A stretch of 64,000 bases of DNA. Source: Candidatus Altimarinota bacterium (GTDB taxonomy: Bacteria; Patescibacteriota; Gracilibacteria; BD1-5; UBA6164). The stretch covers positions 1-64,000 of the forward strand of contig JAQVDN010000005.1 of assembly GCA_028698305.1 (NCBI GenBank), given 5' to 3'. This document shows positions 43,478-56,087 of the stretch, piece after piece. The position numbers and the translations under genes are program-made. How positions within the stretch are numbered: the first letter of the stretch is position 1; each line of letters opens with the position of its first letter. The notes beneath the pieces are model-generated. The model had not been told where the DNA came from, ran no database searches, and saw only the letters and a program-made list of their open reading frames with translations.

Positions 43478-44785
43478 ATGACTAGTATTAAAAAATTATT
43501 TGCACTTGATAATCCTTTTAGGTTAGCTTATCATAAAATGAGAGCTATTTTAGCAAATATTATTTATGGTTTTCCATCTAAAAATATGATTATTATTTGA
43601 GTTACAGGTACAAATTGAAAAACTACAACTTCAAATATAATTGCAAAGTGATTAAAAGAAGCATGAAAAAAAATTTTTATGTTTACAACTGTAAATATAA
43701 TAATTTGAGATAAAGAGTATGTAAATGATACAAAGATGACTTCTCCAGATGTTTTTTTATTACAAAGATTATTCAAACAAGCAAAAGATGAGGGATGTGA
43801 AATTGCTGTTATTGAAACTGCTAGTCATGGTATAAAGATGTCTAGAGTTTGGTGACTTGATTATGATATCGCTGTACTTACTAATATAACTCAAGATCAT
43901 CTAGATTTACATAGAACTATGAAAGATTATGTGAATACAAAACTGAGTTTATTTAAAAACCTTATTACTTATAATAGAAAACCAGGTATTAAAAAAACTG
44001 CGGTTATAAATGTATGATCAGAATATAGTGAATTATTTGTTGCTGAAACATATGATTCAGTTTATCTTTATGGAAAATGAAATTGAGCATCATTAGTTGC
44101 TAGTAATATTAGAATAGAAAATACTTTTACAAAATTTGATGTTAAATTACCTTGAAAGACTATTACGATAGAAACAAAATTAAAATGAGATTTTAATATA
44201 GAGAATATATTGGCAGCAATATGAGTCTTTATGTCATTTTCTATACCATCTAATAAAATAATTGATATTATTAAAAATATATCTTGAGTTCCTTGAAGGA
44301 TGGAACTTGTAGAAAATGATCTTGAAGCAGATATATTTGTAGATTATGCACATACACCAGATGCACTTGAAAAAGTTTTAACTACACTTAAAGATATTTG
44401 ATACAATAAGATAATTACTGTTTTTTGAGCAACCTGAGATAGAGATAAAACAAAAAGACCTATTATGTGAGAAATAGTATCAAAATATAGTGATATAGTT
44501 ATTTTAACTCAAGATGACGATTATACTGAAAATACTGAAAAAATAATAAAAGATGTGTTACCATGAATCAATAGAATTGAGTGAAATGATTTTTTTGTCA
44601 TACCAAGTAGAAAAGAAGCTATTGAAGTTGCTATTACATCACTTGAAAAATGAGATGCATTACTTGTTGCTTGAAAATGAGATGAACATGTTATAGTTAC
44701 AAATGCTTGACCATTAGAATGGCATGATAGAACAGTTATAAAACAAATATTAAAAGATATTGATGATAATAAAATTATAGTTTAA
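43478..44785 (+). CDS. murE: UDP-N-acetylmuramoyl-tripeptide synthetase (MurE-like Mur ligase)
   Basis: 435 residues. [18 protein letters not shown] is the ATP-binding loop (about 43-60), [18 protein letters not shown] and [18 protein letters not shown] are MurE-typical, and [13 protein letters not shown] with [15 protein letters not shown] identify MurE rather than MurD/C/F. It adds the third amino acid to the peptidoglycan stem. The usual N-terminal MurE domain is short, as 435 residues is less than the 490 of E. coli MurE. Eleven bases precede dnaX, so they are cotranscribed. Confidence 0.9.
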
Positions 44786-44796
44786 TTTATATAAAA

Positions 44797-46215
44797 GTGA
44801 GCTTATATTTAAAATATAGACCAAGTGATTTTGATAATCTTGTATGACAAGATTTTATAAAAGATACTTTAAGAAAAGCTGTTGCAAATGAAAAAACTGT
44901 TGGAGCTTATCTTTTGTGTTGACCTAGATGAACTGGTAAAACAACAACAGCTAGACTACTTGCAAAAACAATAAATTGTTTAAATCCCCATGATTGAAAT
45001 CCTTGTTTAGAGTGTGAAATATGTAGAGATTTCTCAAATGAAAGCTTAGTTGATATAATAGAAATTGATGCAGCTAGTCATACTTGAGTTGACAATATAA
45101 GAGAACTTATAGAAAGAGCTCAATTTTTACCTACAAAAACAAGATATAAGATCTATATAATTGATGAAGTTCATATGCTTAGTAAATGAGCATTTAATGC
45201 CTTATTAAAAATTTTAGAAGAACCACCAAGTCATGTAAAATTTATACTTGCAACTACTGAAACTCATAAAGTCCCAGAAACTATTATAAGTCGTTGCCAA
45301 AGATATGATTTTAAAAGGATTTCTCAATCAGATTTAAAATATAGATTATCTTATATAGCAGAAAAAGAGGGGATAGAAATAGACGATGAATCTTATGATT
45401 ATATAATTAAAAATAGTAATTGATGATTAAGAAATGCAATTTCATTATTTGAACAATTAATTACTGATAAGAAAATTTCTTATCAAGATATAGTTTCAAA
45501 ATTGGGTATTATTTCTAGTGAAGAAATAAGTTTATTTTTAGATAAATTGCTTCTAAAAGATCCAAGTGTAATAGAGATTTTTGATAAGATAATTCAGGAT
45601 TGAAAAAATATAAAATTATTTTTCAAAGAACTTATTTTTACTGCAAAAAATATAGCAATAAACAGACTTAAGACTGGCGAAAGTATAGAAAATTATATAT
45701 TTATCTTAGATATACTTGACGATTACTATTCAAAAACTAAAAACTCTTTAGATGAAAATACTACTTTTACAATTGCAATATTAAAGATAATTTGAAAATA
45801 TGAAAATACAGCTAAAAACGAAAATTTTACACCAAAAAATATAGTAAAAGACAATAATAAGGAGTCTAAAAATATACCTATTGTTCAAAAAATAGATGAA
45901 GAAACTGAAATTAGGATTTCAAAAAATGATATAGAAGATATTTTTGATTTTGAGCAAAAAGAAGAAAAATCACAAACAAATAATTTAACTTTTGATATAA
46001 ATTTATTTATAGATAATTTAAAAAAAATATGAGCTAAGTGATGATTAATCACTGCAACTAAATCATCTAATATATCTTTTGATAATTTATGCTTAACTAT
46101 CAAAAACTCTAATAATATATATAAAAAATCAATGGATAATGTAGAAAATTTTAATTTAATGTTAGAGGCTCTTTGATTAATGTGATTTTCAGATATTAAG
46201 ATAAAAATTATTTAA
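44797..46215 (+). CDS. dnaX: DNA polymerase III subunit gamma/tau
   Basis: 472 residues, GTG start at 44797 fixed by the family's opening [35 protein letters not shown] is the P-loop, [19 protein letters not shown] the zinc-binding module, [20 protein letters not shown] the Walker B and [15 protein letters not shown] sensor/arginine finger. The clamp-loader motor part is complete; the C-terminal tau region is short. Stop is two bases before the priA start. Confidence 0.96.
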
Positions 46216-46216
46216 T

Positions 46217-47170
46217 ATGTATGCAGTTATAGTACCTTTTTGAAAGACTTTTGATGAACAAGGTTTAACTTATAAGATACCAGATAGTTTATTATCTGGT
46301 ATTGTTTTGTGATGTCTTGTAGCTATTCCATTAAAAAATAATCTAGAATATGGCATAGTTTACAAAATAGTAGAAAATACTTTTGATATAGATATTAAAA
46401 TAGAAATAAGATCTATTATAGAAATAAAAAATAATAATTTGATAATAAATAATTATAGATTAATTCTACTAGAATTTATATCTATAAATTATTTTACACC
46501 AATTCATAATAGTTTAAATTTATTTTTACCAAAAAATCTAAAAGAAAAACTTATTAATAACAAACTAGATTTTTTTAAAACCTCTAACTATAATTACAAT
46601 TTTGAGTTTGATAAATCACTTACAAAAAATCAAGAAAATATTTTTCATGATATAATTAATAGTAATGAAAATAAATTTTTATTATTTTGAGTTACTTGAA
46701 GCTGAAAAACTGAAATTTATATAAAACTCATACAACACTATATAAAACAAGATAAACAAGTTTTACTCCTTATCCCTGAAATTATTTTATGAAACCAGAT
46801 TTATAAAAAAATATGCCAAGTTTTTTGAGATAATGTTCTACTTTTAAATTCTACAGTTAGTGAAGCAAAAAAAACAAATTATTTTTTAGATATTTATCAT
46901 AATAAAGCTAAAATTATATTATGAACGAGATCTGCTTTATTTTATCCGTTTTCTTCCCTTGGACTCATAATTATTGATGAAGAACATGATAATAGTTATG
47001 TATCAGACCAATCTCCCCGTTATAATTCAGTTGAAATTGCAAATAAGATTACTGAAATTAATAATAATAAAATGCTGCTTGCTAGCTGAACTCCAAGTAT
47101 AAATAGTATGTATAAAGCAGTTAAGTGAGAGTATAAATTACTAAATTTACTTGAAAAATATAAAAAATAG
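46217..47170 (+). CDS. priA: PriA-like primosomal protein, C-terminally truncated
   Basis: 317 residues, against about 700 in typical PriA. It has the N-terminal 3'-end binding domain (YAVIVPFGKTFDEQGLTYKIP), helicase lobe 1 with LFGVTGSGKTEIYIKLI (about residue 157), GTRSALFYPF, LIIIDEEHDNSY and LLASGTPSINSMY. Then it stops after a GEYKLLNLLEKY segment, before the cysteine-rich zinc module and helicase lobe 2. PriA restarts stalled forks. No remnant of lobe 2 was seen downstream, where the macA-like gene begins 60 bp later. Either lineage reduction or a damaged gene. Confidence 0.8.
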
Positions 47171-47230
47171 TGTCACTATTTCATTTCAGTTTCGTTATAA
47201 TTTTAAATTATAGTTATTTAATTCATTTTT

Positions 47231-49408
47231 ATGAAAATCTTTAAAAATAAATTTTTTATTTCATTTTTAGTATTATTAATATCAACTTCATGAATATATT
47301 ATTTCAAGTTTTATAAAAGAGATAATTTAACAACATCAGTTTGAAATGATGTTTTTTACACTGTATCAACTTGATCTCTTGTTTCAAGTATAAATGTACT
47401 CTGAGAAACAAATCTTTTAAATGAACAAAAATTAAAATTTAACTTAAACTGAACAGTTAGATGAGTTTATGTAAAAGAATGAGATTTAGTAAAAACCTGA
47501 GATATAATAGCTGAACTTGATAAATGAGAATTGAATAATGAATTAAAAGAAGCATATTTAAAGCTAGAAAATTCAAAACTAAATTTAGAAAAATCTCTAT
47601 CAAAATTTAACTATGAAGATAAGATAAGAGCAGAAATAGAAATAAATAATAAAAATAGAAAATTAGATAATTCTATACATGATTTTTCAATTCAAGATCT
47701 AAATGATCTAGATAGGATAAAATTACTTGAAGAAAATATTAAAAAATCTACTTTAGATTTAGATAAGCAAAAAAATGAGTTAGAGTTAGAAAAAACAAAA
47801 TATGAAAAAGATTTTTTACTTTCAAAAAATGATTATGAATATAAAATTTCAAATTTTGAAAATGAAAAATGGAAACTTGAAAAAGCTATTATAGATGAAG
47901 AAAAATCACTTAATGATAAAATAACACAATATAATAGAAGTTTAGAAGATATAAAAGAAAAATTATATACAAATTTAAATGAATATGATTCTTATTTGAG
48001 AAATACAAATTCTATACTAAAAATTGATAAAGATTATAATTATTCAGGTGATATAAATATATATTTTTCAGCAAAAAATTCCATATATAAAAATAATGCA
48101 GAAATATCTTATTGGGCAGTAAAATGAAGTAAAATAGATTTAGAAAAAGCATTTAATAAAACTATTGATTTTAAAAATATTAATAATCTGATTTATTTAC
48201 TTGAACAAGAGTTAAAAATTTTTGATTCACTTTATTCTCTTTGAGATAATATTTCTAAATGAGCTGCAAATAGTATAGAAACTTTAGATTTTTCACAAAG
48301 TGAAATTGATTCTATAAATAGTTTTGGTACTTCTATTAGAAGCAGTGTAACTTCATCAAAAAATAATTCGCTTGATAATATTGATAAATTAAAAAATCAA
48401 GATTCTATTGATATTTTGAAACAAAAGTCTCAAATTGAAATTACTCGTTTAAAAAATGATTTATTAAATTTAAAACCAAATCTTGAAAAAGCAGAACTTG
48501 ATTATAAAACACAATCACTTTCTTTACCATATAAAATAAATGAATTAGAGATTTCATATAACACATCAAAACTTAATTTAGAAAAACAAAAAAGAGAACT
48601 AAGTGATGAATTATATAAAATAGAAAATACCAAAAAAGATAGAGAAAATGAGTTAAAATTATCTAAACTTGATTATGAAATTTCTCTAAAAGAATACCAA
48701 AAAAGATATGAAAGTAATTCTCTTCCAGAAGAAATAGTTTTATTGCAAAATGACGTAAAACAAGCAGAAATAAATATAGATAATGTAAATAAGAAAATCG
48801 AAAATTATGAGATTAGAGCTCCTTTTGATTGAATAATCGATAATTTAAATTTAAAGGTTTGAGATAATCTGAATAATAATTCAACTGAAGAAAAGTATAT
48901 AAATTTGGTTAATCCAAATATTATAGAAGTAAAAATAAAATTAGATCAAATTGACATAACTAAAATAAAAAAATGAACAGTTGTAAATGCAATTTTTGAT
49001 TCTTATCCAGATATGACATTTACATGAGCTATTTCATTTATAGATTCAAAACCTACAGATGACAATTGATCAAAAAAATACATTGTAAAATTTTTACTTG
49101 ATAAGTGAGATTTAAATATATATTCTGGTATGTTTTCAAATGTTGAAATTGCACTTGAAAGAATAGAAGATGCTGTAATTGTACCATCTATGTCAATAGA
49201 GCTAGATAACGATAGCTGACAAAATTTTGTTACTATTTTAGTTGATGGAAAAAAGGAAAAAAGATTTGTTGAGTTATGAATAACAAGTAATTCTATGACT
49301 CAAGTAATATCTTGATTAGAAGTTTGAGTTCAAGTCTTAGAAATCAATTTTGATGCAAATAATTTTAATGTTGAAGATTTTAAATGATGAGGCTATTATT
49401 GAATATAA
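47231..49408 (+). CDS. MacA-like periplasmic adaptor with extended coiled coils
   Basis: 725 residues, about twice the usual MacA length. Signal anchor (FFISFLVLLISTSGIYYF), a lipoyl/biotinyl half motif (GTVRGVYVKEGDLVKTGDII), two very long coiled-coil blocks (about residues 105-220 and 395-520, rich in E, K, L, N), the second lipoyl half (YEIRAPFDGIIDNLNLKVGD) and a beta-barrel domain. Membrane-fusion proteins link an inner-membrane ABC transporter to export. The next two genes encode that ATPase and permease, so this is a three-gene exporter operon. A tall hairpin of this length would reach far across the envelope. Confidence 0.85.
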
Positions 49409-49415
49409 TTAAAAT

Positions 49416-50081
49416 ATGATAAATCTAAAAAATATAAAAAAAAGTTATAATTTATGAAAAAATAATTCAATAGATATATTAAAAAATATAAATTTAGAAA
49501 TAAAACCTTGAGAATTTGTTGCTATTGTTTGACCTAGTTGAAGCGGTAAATCAACTCTTATGAATATAATTTGAATGCTTGATACTCCAAGTAGTGGAGA
49601 ATATTATTTTTCTTCTGAAAGAGTAGATAAATTAAAAGATTCTAAATTATCTCAAATAAGATCAAGAAAAATATGATTTATTTTTCAAAACTATTCTTTA
49701 CTTCCGAGAATGTCAGCTTTAGAGCAAGTTATTCTTCCATTAACTTATCAATGACTTTCTTGAAAAGATTCTAAAAATAAGGCTATTGAATACCTAGAAA
49801 AAGTGTGATTATGAGATAAGTTAAAAAATAAACCAAATGAACTTTCAGGTTGACAATCTCAAAGAGTTGCTATTGCTCGTGCTTTAGTTATCGATCCGGA
49901 TTTAATTTTAGCAGATGAACCAACTTGAGCACTTGATTCAAAAACTTGAGAAGAAATTTTAAATATTTTGAAAGAAATAAATAAAGCATGAAAAACTATC
50001 ATTATTATTACTCATGATAACAATATAGCAAGTCATGCAAATAGAATTATAAAAATAAAAGATTGAGAAATAGTAGATTAA
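49416..50081 (+). CDS. MacB/LolD-type ABC transporter ATPase
   Basis: 221 residues. AIVGPSGSGKSTLMNIIG (Walker A with two TGA glycines), FQNYSLLPRMSALEQV (Q-loop), LSGGQSQRVAIARAL (signature), LILADEPTGALDSKTG (Walker B, D-loop) and IIITHDNNIASHA (H-loop). Family is the lipoprotein/macrolide exporter ATPases that pair with MacB-type permeases. Seven bases after the adaptor gene and fifteen before the permease gene. Confidence 0.95.
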
Positions 50082-50096
50082 AATTAATTTTACAAA

Positions 50097-51311
50097 ATGA
50101 ATATTTTAAAATATTTTATAAGTGCTGTATCTTCATTACTCAAAAATAAACTTAGAACAACATTAAGTACACTTTGAATAGTTATATGAATATCCTCTGT
50201 AACTATAATGTTAGCTCTTTGAGAGTGATTAAAAGCTCAAATGCTTGAAAATCTTTCTGTTTCAAATGATGTAATAAGTATAGTTGAAAATAATAGTTTT
50301 CCATGAGAATGAGAACCAACAGAAACACCTTACATAAAAGTAAACGATATATTTAATGTATTAACTATTGATTCTATACAAAAATATGTTTGAAATATTA
50401 AGTGAGTTGCTGGTCTTGCAAGTAGTTATTGATGAACATCAAAATTTGACTGAAAGGATTTATATTCTCAGATAACATGAATAACAAAAGATTATTTAAA
50501 GTTAAAAAAAATTAATATACTTTATGGTTATTGATTCACAAATAATCATTATAATTATAAATCTAGAGTTGTTATCTTGTGAAATGACTTAGTAAAATAT
50601 GATCTTGAATGAAAAAATCCAATTTGAAAGAATATAATGATATGATGATATAGTTATGATATTATAGGAGTGCTTGATAAATCAACTGACTGGCAATTAA
50701 ATTATTCTATGATAGTTCCTATAACTACACTAGAATCTAGTTTTTGAGTAAAAAAATTAACAAATATGTATATATTTGTTAATGATATATTAAAAATTGA
50801 CACTACAAAAAAAGATATCTTATTTTTACTTATGAAATTATCATGATTAGATATACCATCTGATGCAAAATTTAGGCTTGAATCAAATGATGAAGCAATA
50901 AAAGAAATAAATAAAATGATAATGCAAATGCAGTTATTTTTATGATGAATTGCTTGAATTTCACTTCTTGTTTGATGAATATGAATAATGAATATAATGC
51001 TTGTTTCTGTTATAGAAAGAACTAGGGAAATATGAATAAGAAAAGCTATAGGAGCAAAAAAAAGCGATATTATCATACAATTTTTAACAGAAGCTATAGT
51101 TATAAGTATATTAGGTTGTATTATAGCATTTGCTATTAGTTTATTGGGTGTGTATTTAGTTAATAAATATTCTCCTATGCCTGCAAAATTTAGTTTAAAT
51201 GTAATTATTTTTTCTAGTTTAGTTTCTATGGCTATGTGAATAATTTTTTGATTATTTCCGGCATGGAAAGCAGCAAAAATGAAACCAATTGATGCACTTA
51301 GATTTGAATAA
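50097..51311 (+). CDS. MacB-type ABC transporter permease
   Basis: 404 residues with four membrane helices: one at the N-terminus (STLGIVIGISSVTIMLALG), a roughly 230-residue extracytoplasmic MacB_PCD domain, then three helices with GGIGIMNIMLVSVIERTREI and IGIRKAIGAKKSDI, the FtsX/MacB family signature. It moves peptides, lipoproteins or toxins by mechanotransmission. Forms a unit with the adaptor and ATPase upstream; terminator follows. Confidence 0.94.
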
Positions 51312-51346
51312 TAAAAGATAACTTTTAAGTTATCTTTTATTTTATA
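51305..51346. terminator. Bidirectional terminator
   Basis: Stem AATAAAAGATAACTT/AAGTTATCTTTTATT between the permease gene and the convergent cNMP-binding gene. Confidence 0.85.
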
Positions 51347-52182
51347 TATTCTTTATCTCTATTTTCTTCAAAATATTGTTTTTGTTTTATAAATCAAGCA
51401 ATAGATACAGAAATAATTCATATTGATTTTTTTTGTGATTCATCAAAGTCATTTTTTTCATTTCAAATAACCAAATATCAAATAATTTCATTTCCATTTT
51501 TTAATTCTTCTAGTATGTTATTTTTAGAAAGATTTACTCATTGTTTTTTTAAATTTGATATATTAAATTTAAAATCTTTTAAATCAATTATATCTTGTCA
51601 CATCTTTCACTTATTTCTTGAATCATATTTTAATGTAAAAATATTATTAAGTACAGGATTTTTTTCAAAATATAAAACATAATCTGAAAAAATTATCTTA
51701 CTTATTTCATCTAGTATATTAAATAAACTCCTATTATTAAAATCATTTATTTCGGAAATATCTTTATTTATTTTATAACTAGATGTCAGTAAAAAATTCG
51801 ATTCTAATAATCTTTTATTTGAAATATAAATAATTGATGATAATAAATCAACTCAATGTTTTGTATGCTTTAATAAAAATTTTTCAAATCAATTTGTTGC
51901 TTCTATTAAAAGAAGTACTGTTTTTTTATTTGCTAAAATTTTTACTTGTTTTTTTCATCATCATCAAATAGATCATTCTCAAAAAATTTCTCAATTTCAT
52001 AATACAGCCAATATCTTACTTTCTTTTTTTTCATTTGTTGTATATTTTTCGATTGATAATTCTCAAGACTTAACTATATATAAATTATTATCAATATCTC
52101 ATTCATCAAATAATAACTCTCATGCTTCAAGAGTTTTTATTTTAAAAAATCAGGAATTTTCAAGAAAATTTATATTTATCAT
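51337..52182 (-). CDS. Cyclic-nucleotide-binding-domain protein with possible GAF domain
   Basis: 281 residues. The first 110 match the cNMP-binding fold: FLENSGFFKIKTLEAGELLF, DEGDIDNNLYIVKSGELSI, GNGEIFGEGSIGGG. The second half, with FDESQKKSIGIISVSIAGF near the end, looks like a GAF domain. No helix-turn-helix is present, so it is a regulator without DNA binding, not a CRP. It follows pilT with a 15-bp gap on the same strand, hinting at control of type IV pilus retraction or twitching. Confidence 0.75.
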
Positions 52183-52197
52183 ATTTAATTATTATTT

Positions 52198-53283
52198 TTA
52201 ATCTAACATCATTGAAATACTTTCTTTATCTCTAACATAACTAAGTAGAGTTTCTTTTGTTATTATATTTTTAGCATGCAATGCTAATAAATATTTATCC
52301 ATTAATATCATTCATTTATTTTTACCTACCTCAAGTACACTATAAAGCTGATGAGTTTTTCATGTAATAATCAGATTTCTGACAGCATCATCACTTATAA
52401 GTATTTCTCTTGCTGGAATTCTACCAGGTTTATCATCTCTTGGTATAAGTCTTTGACTGATAACTCAAACTAAACTTTGACTTAATTGCATTCTAATTTG
52501 AGCTTGTTGACTACCTGGAAATATATCAATAATTCTATCAATTGTTTGAACTGAATCATTTGTATGTAGAGTTGACAATACTAGATGACCTGTTTCAGCA
52601 AGTGTAATTGCAGTTTTTATAGTTTCAGGATCTCTCATTTCTCAAACCATTATTACATCTGGATCTTCTCTTAAACTTGATTTCATAGCATTTCAAAAAT
52701 ATATAGTATGATTTCAAATTTCTCTTTGATTTATAAGTGATTTATCTGATTTAAATGAAAATTCTATTGGATCTTCTATTGTAATAATATGTTTTTTATG
52801 ATTTTTATTTATATAATCTATCATTGCAGCCATATTAGTTGATTTTCATGATCATGTTGGTCATGTAATCAATATTAATCATTTTGATTTATTACACATT
52901 TCTTTTATTTGTTCTCATAATCATAATTCTTCCAAAGTTGGTATCTTGCTAGGTATGATTCTAAATGCTATTGAATATCATAGAGAATCAATATAGCAAT
53001 TTACTCTATATCTATCTCAATTTGTTATCATATATGAACTATCCATTTCTTTGGTTGAAATAAATTTATTATATCCTTCTTCTCAAAGTAGGACCTTTAT
53101 TATTTCTATGACAGATTCCTTTGATAATATTTCTATTTTTCAATTTCAAAAATCTTTTACTATCTCTATTTCTCAATTATTATTTCTAACTCTAATTGAA
53201 GAATTAGAGTTGATATGAACATCAGAATAGTTATTTTCAGATGCATAATTTAATATTAAATCAATTTGTTCTTTTGCATTCAT
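52198..53283 (-). CDS. pilT: Type IV pilus retraction ATPase PilT
   Basis: 361 residues. ILITGPTGSGKSTNMAAMID (Walker A), ITIEDPIEFSFKSDKSLINQ (Asp box), SLREDPDVIMVGEMRDPET (Walker B) and LVLSTLHTNDSVQTIDRIID (His box) are all PilT hallmarks. It powers pilus retraction at the cytoplasmic side of the inner membrane. In Patescibacteria type IV pili are common and often implicated in host attachment and DNA uptake. Confidence 0.95.
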
Positions 53284-53335
53284 TATTTTGAAAATTATTG
53301 ATTATTTAAATTATTGTAGCATAAAATATTTTTAA

Positions 53336-53370
53336 AAACAAAAAAAAGACTATTTTTTAGTCTTTTTTTA
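53336..53370. terminator. Intrinsic terminator
   Basis: Stem AAAAAGACTA/TAGTCTTTTT with a T run, at the 3' end of the rlmD-like gene. Confidence 0.8.
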
Positions 53371-54826
53371 TCAAACTTACAATAGTTTCTATATGATGAG
53401 TATGAGGGAACATATCTTTTGGCTTTATTTTTTCTATCTTGTAGTCACTATTTTTAAGTATATATTCTAAATCACGAGCCAAAGTTGCAGGATTACAAGA
53501 TACATATATTATTTGTTTTGTGCCAAAACTAAGTATATTTGGTAGTGCTCCAGGATGCATTCAAGCTCTAGGTGGATCAATTATAAGTAAATCTGCTTTT
53601 TCTCAAGCTTTTATGTACTCTCATAAAAAATCTTCAACTTTTGCATTTATAAATTCTATGTTATTTAATCAATTTAATTTTGCATTTTCTTTTCAATCAA
53701 GTGATGCAGAAGTTACCATTTCTACACTTTTTACTTTTTTAGCTCATGCTTTTGCAAAAATCATACCAATAGTTCATGTTCAACCATACAAATCAAGAAC
53801 TATTTGATTTTTTAAATCATCTTTTTTTGCAAAATCTAAAACCATTTCATAAAGTTTTTCTGCTCAACTACTATTTGTTTGAAAAAATGAAGTAGGCGAG
53901 ATATTAAAATCAAGTCATAAAAGTCTTTCAGTTATAGTTTTTTCTCCATAAATAACTTCTAAATCTCAGATAAATGTATCACTTTTATTTACATTGTGAG
54001 AAAAATATACAGATTTAATTATAGGATATTTTTTTGCTAAATTTATAAAAAAATCTTTAATTAATGCTAATTTTTCGTCTTTATTTAATTTTGTATTAGT
54101 ATCAAAATAATTTGGATTAAAACTAAGTAAGATCATCATCTCATTTGTAAAATGAGTTTTTCTTATAAGTAAGTGCCTAAAAAATCACTCAGCTCTCATT
54201 TGATCATAAACAGGCAGTCATATAGTTTTTGTAAATTTTTTTATTTCTCTAAAAATTTTATTTTGAGTTTCATCTATCAATGGTGTTCAATCATAATCTT
54301 GTACCTTTGAAAATTCTCCTTGTTTATGAAATCATAGATTAAAATGCTGTTCTATATTATCTCTATTAGATAAATATTTACCAAAACTAAATTCTACTTT
54401 ATTTCTATATCAATCTATGTTAGGAGAAGCTTCTATAGGTAAAAATGGAAGATTTTCTTGAATTTTTTCAATCAAATGCATACTTTCTTTTATTTGATTT
54501 TCTTTTATTTTTAATTGTTCTTCATAAGGTATATTTATCCATTTCCAACCTCAACTTTCTCAATATATATTAGTCGCATGTATTTTTTCGATAGGAGATT
54601 TTTTCACTATATCAATTATTTGTGTTTCAATAAAAGCTTTTTTCTTTTTTAATACTCTTAAATTTACTATACTTCAAGGTATAGCTCAACCAGTAATAAA
54701 AATAACTCTTCAATCTAAATCTGGATTTTCATGAGATAGTTTAGCAAATCATTGTCAACCAAAAACTAGTTTTTCTACTTCTATATTTTCGATTATATCA
54801 TTTTTATTTATTCCTTTTTGTTGCAT
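53357..54826 (-). CDS. 23S rRNA (uracil-5-)-methyltransferase, RumA/RlmD family
   Basis: 489 residues. N-terminal TRAM-like domain, then SGGCKW (one of the Fe-S cysteines of the family), [35 protein letters not shown] (SAM motif), [18 protein letters not shown] and the catalytic [17 protein letters not shown]. It methylates a specific uracil at C5. The full CX5CX2C cluster is incomplete by eye. Single transcript. Confidence 0.9.
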
Positions 54827-54966
54827 TGTTTTTACTTATTTTTAAATTTGCAAAAGTATATAAAAAAATGACTATAAATCAAGTAAACAAAATATTATTT
54901 TTTATTTTTGTTTTTATTTTTTTATAATTAAAATGTATTAAAATATTATTTTTTAATTTTTTAAAA

Positions 54967-56049
54967 ATGTATAAAAAAATAATTCTATTTTCAATAATAT
55001 TTTTTTTCTTTTTTGAAAATAGTTTTGCAAATAATTATATAGAAAGAACAATAGATTGACATAAATTTAGAACAATAAAATATGATGTAAAATCAAAGGA
55101 TTATATATTTAAAATCTGAATTAATCCAGATTTTTGAGCAACATCACTAAGAGAACTTATGGAAAAAAACAATTGAGTTTCCGCTATAAATTGAGTATTT
55201 TTTTGTCCTGCAAGTTATAGTGAATGTGGTTGAAAAAATTTTACAAATAATGAAAGATATTTTAAATGAATCAAAATTGGTACAAGCTCATCTACTCAAG
55301 ATAGGGTAGTTTTTGCAATTGATAAAAAAAATAAACCATTTTTGTATCAAACTAATAAATTAAATATGGATAGGGAATCAGACATATACTATGGTTTTGC
55401 AAATTTCCCACTTTTATTACAAGATTGAGAAAGTAAGATACAAGATTATATAGATTTGGGTTTAGTTGATTCTAAAATGACAGCTAAAATAGACAGAAAT
55501 TTTATTTGTAGTGATATAACTAATAGATTTATATATACTTGATATGTTTCTAGTATTTCTCTTCTAGATTTACCTGATTTACTATTAAAATTTGGTTGTT
55601 ATAATGCTTTAAATCTCGATGCTGGTTGATCTAGTGCTATGATTTACAATGGTAGATATATATTGTGACCAGCTAGAGATATAATGGATTGAGTAGTTAT
55701 TGAGAGAAAATGATTAGATACTAAAAATATAATTGATAATTCAGTAAAGGTAGTTTCAATAATAGAAAAAAAGATTTCAAAGATGTCTTATAATGAAAAA
55801 ATAGATTATATTAATAATTTAATTTCATCATTAACAAAATTAAGAACATCTATTTATGAAAAAAATAGCAAGGATTTATATGATTTAGAAACTTGAAAGA
55901 AAAATGGTTATGAAATAGAAATAAAAAGCCTAAAAAATATTGAAATAATTTATATGGTCAATTATATAAACAAATTATTTTCTGAATTAAAGATTAAATT
56001 AACAGATGAAAATAATCAAATAGAAGACAAAAATAATTTGTTGTTTTAA
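54967..56049 (+). CDS. Secreted phosphodiester glycosidase (NAGPA domain)
   Basis: 360 residues beginning with a signal peptide (KKIILFSIIFFFFFENSFA). The NAGPA/phosphodiester glycosidase domain has SAINGVFFCPASY and the family signature NLDAGGSSAMIYNGRY. These enzymes cleave GlcNAc-phosphodiesters, for example in teichoic-acid-like or exopolysaccharide links; substrate here unknown. The C-terminal 100 residues form a coiled coil. It ends at a terminator just before the CRISPR array. Confidence 0.85.
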
Positions 56050-56085
56050 AAAAAATATATCCATAAAATGGATATATTTTTTTTA
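56048..56085 (+). terminator. Intrinsic terminator
   Basis: Stem AAAAATATATCCAT/ATGGATATATTTTT with a T run, separating the glycosidase gene from the CRISPR array. Confidence 0.85.
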
Positions 56086-56087
56086 AA

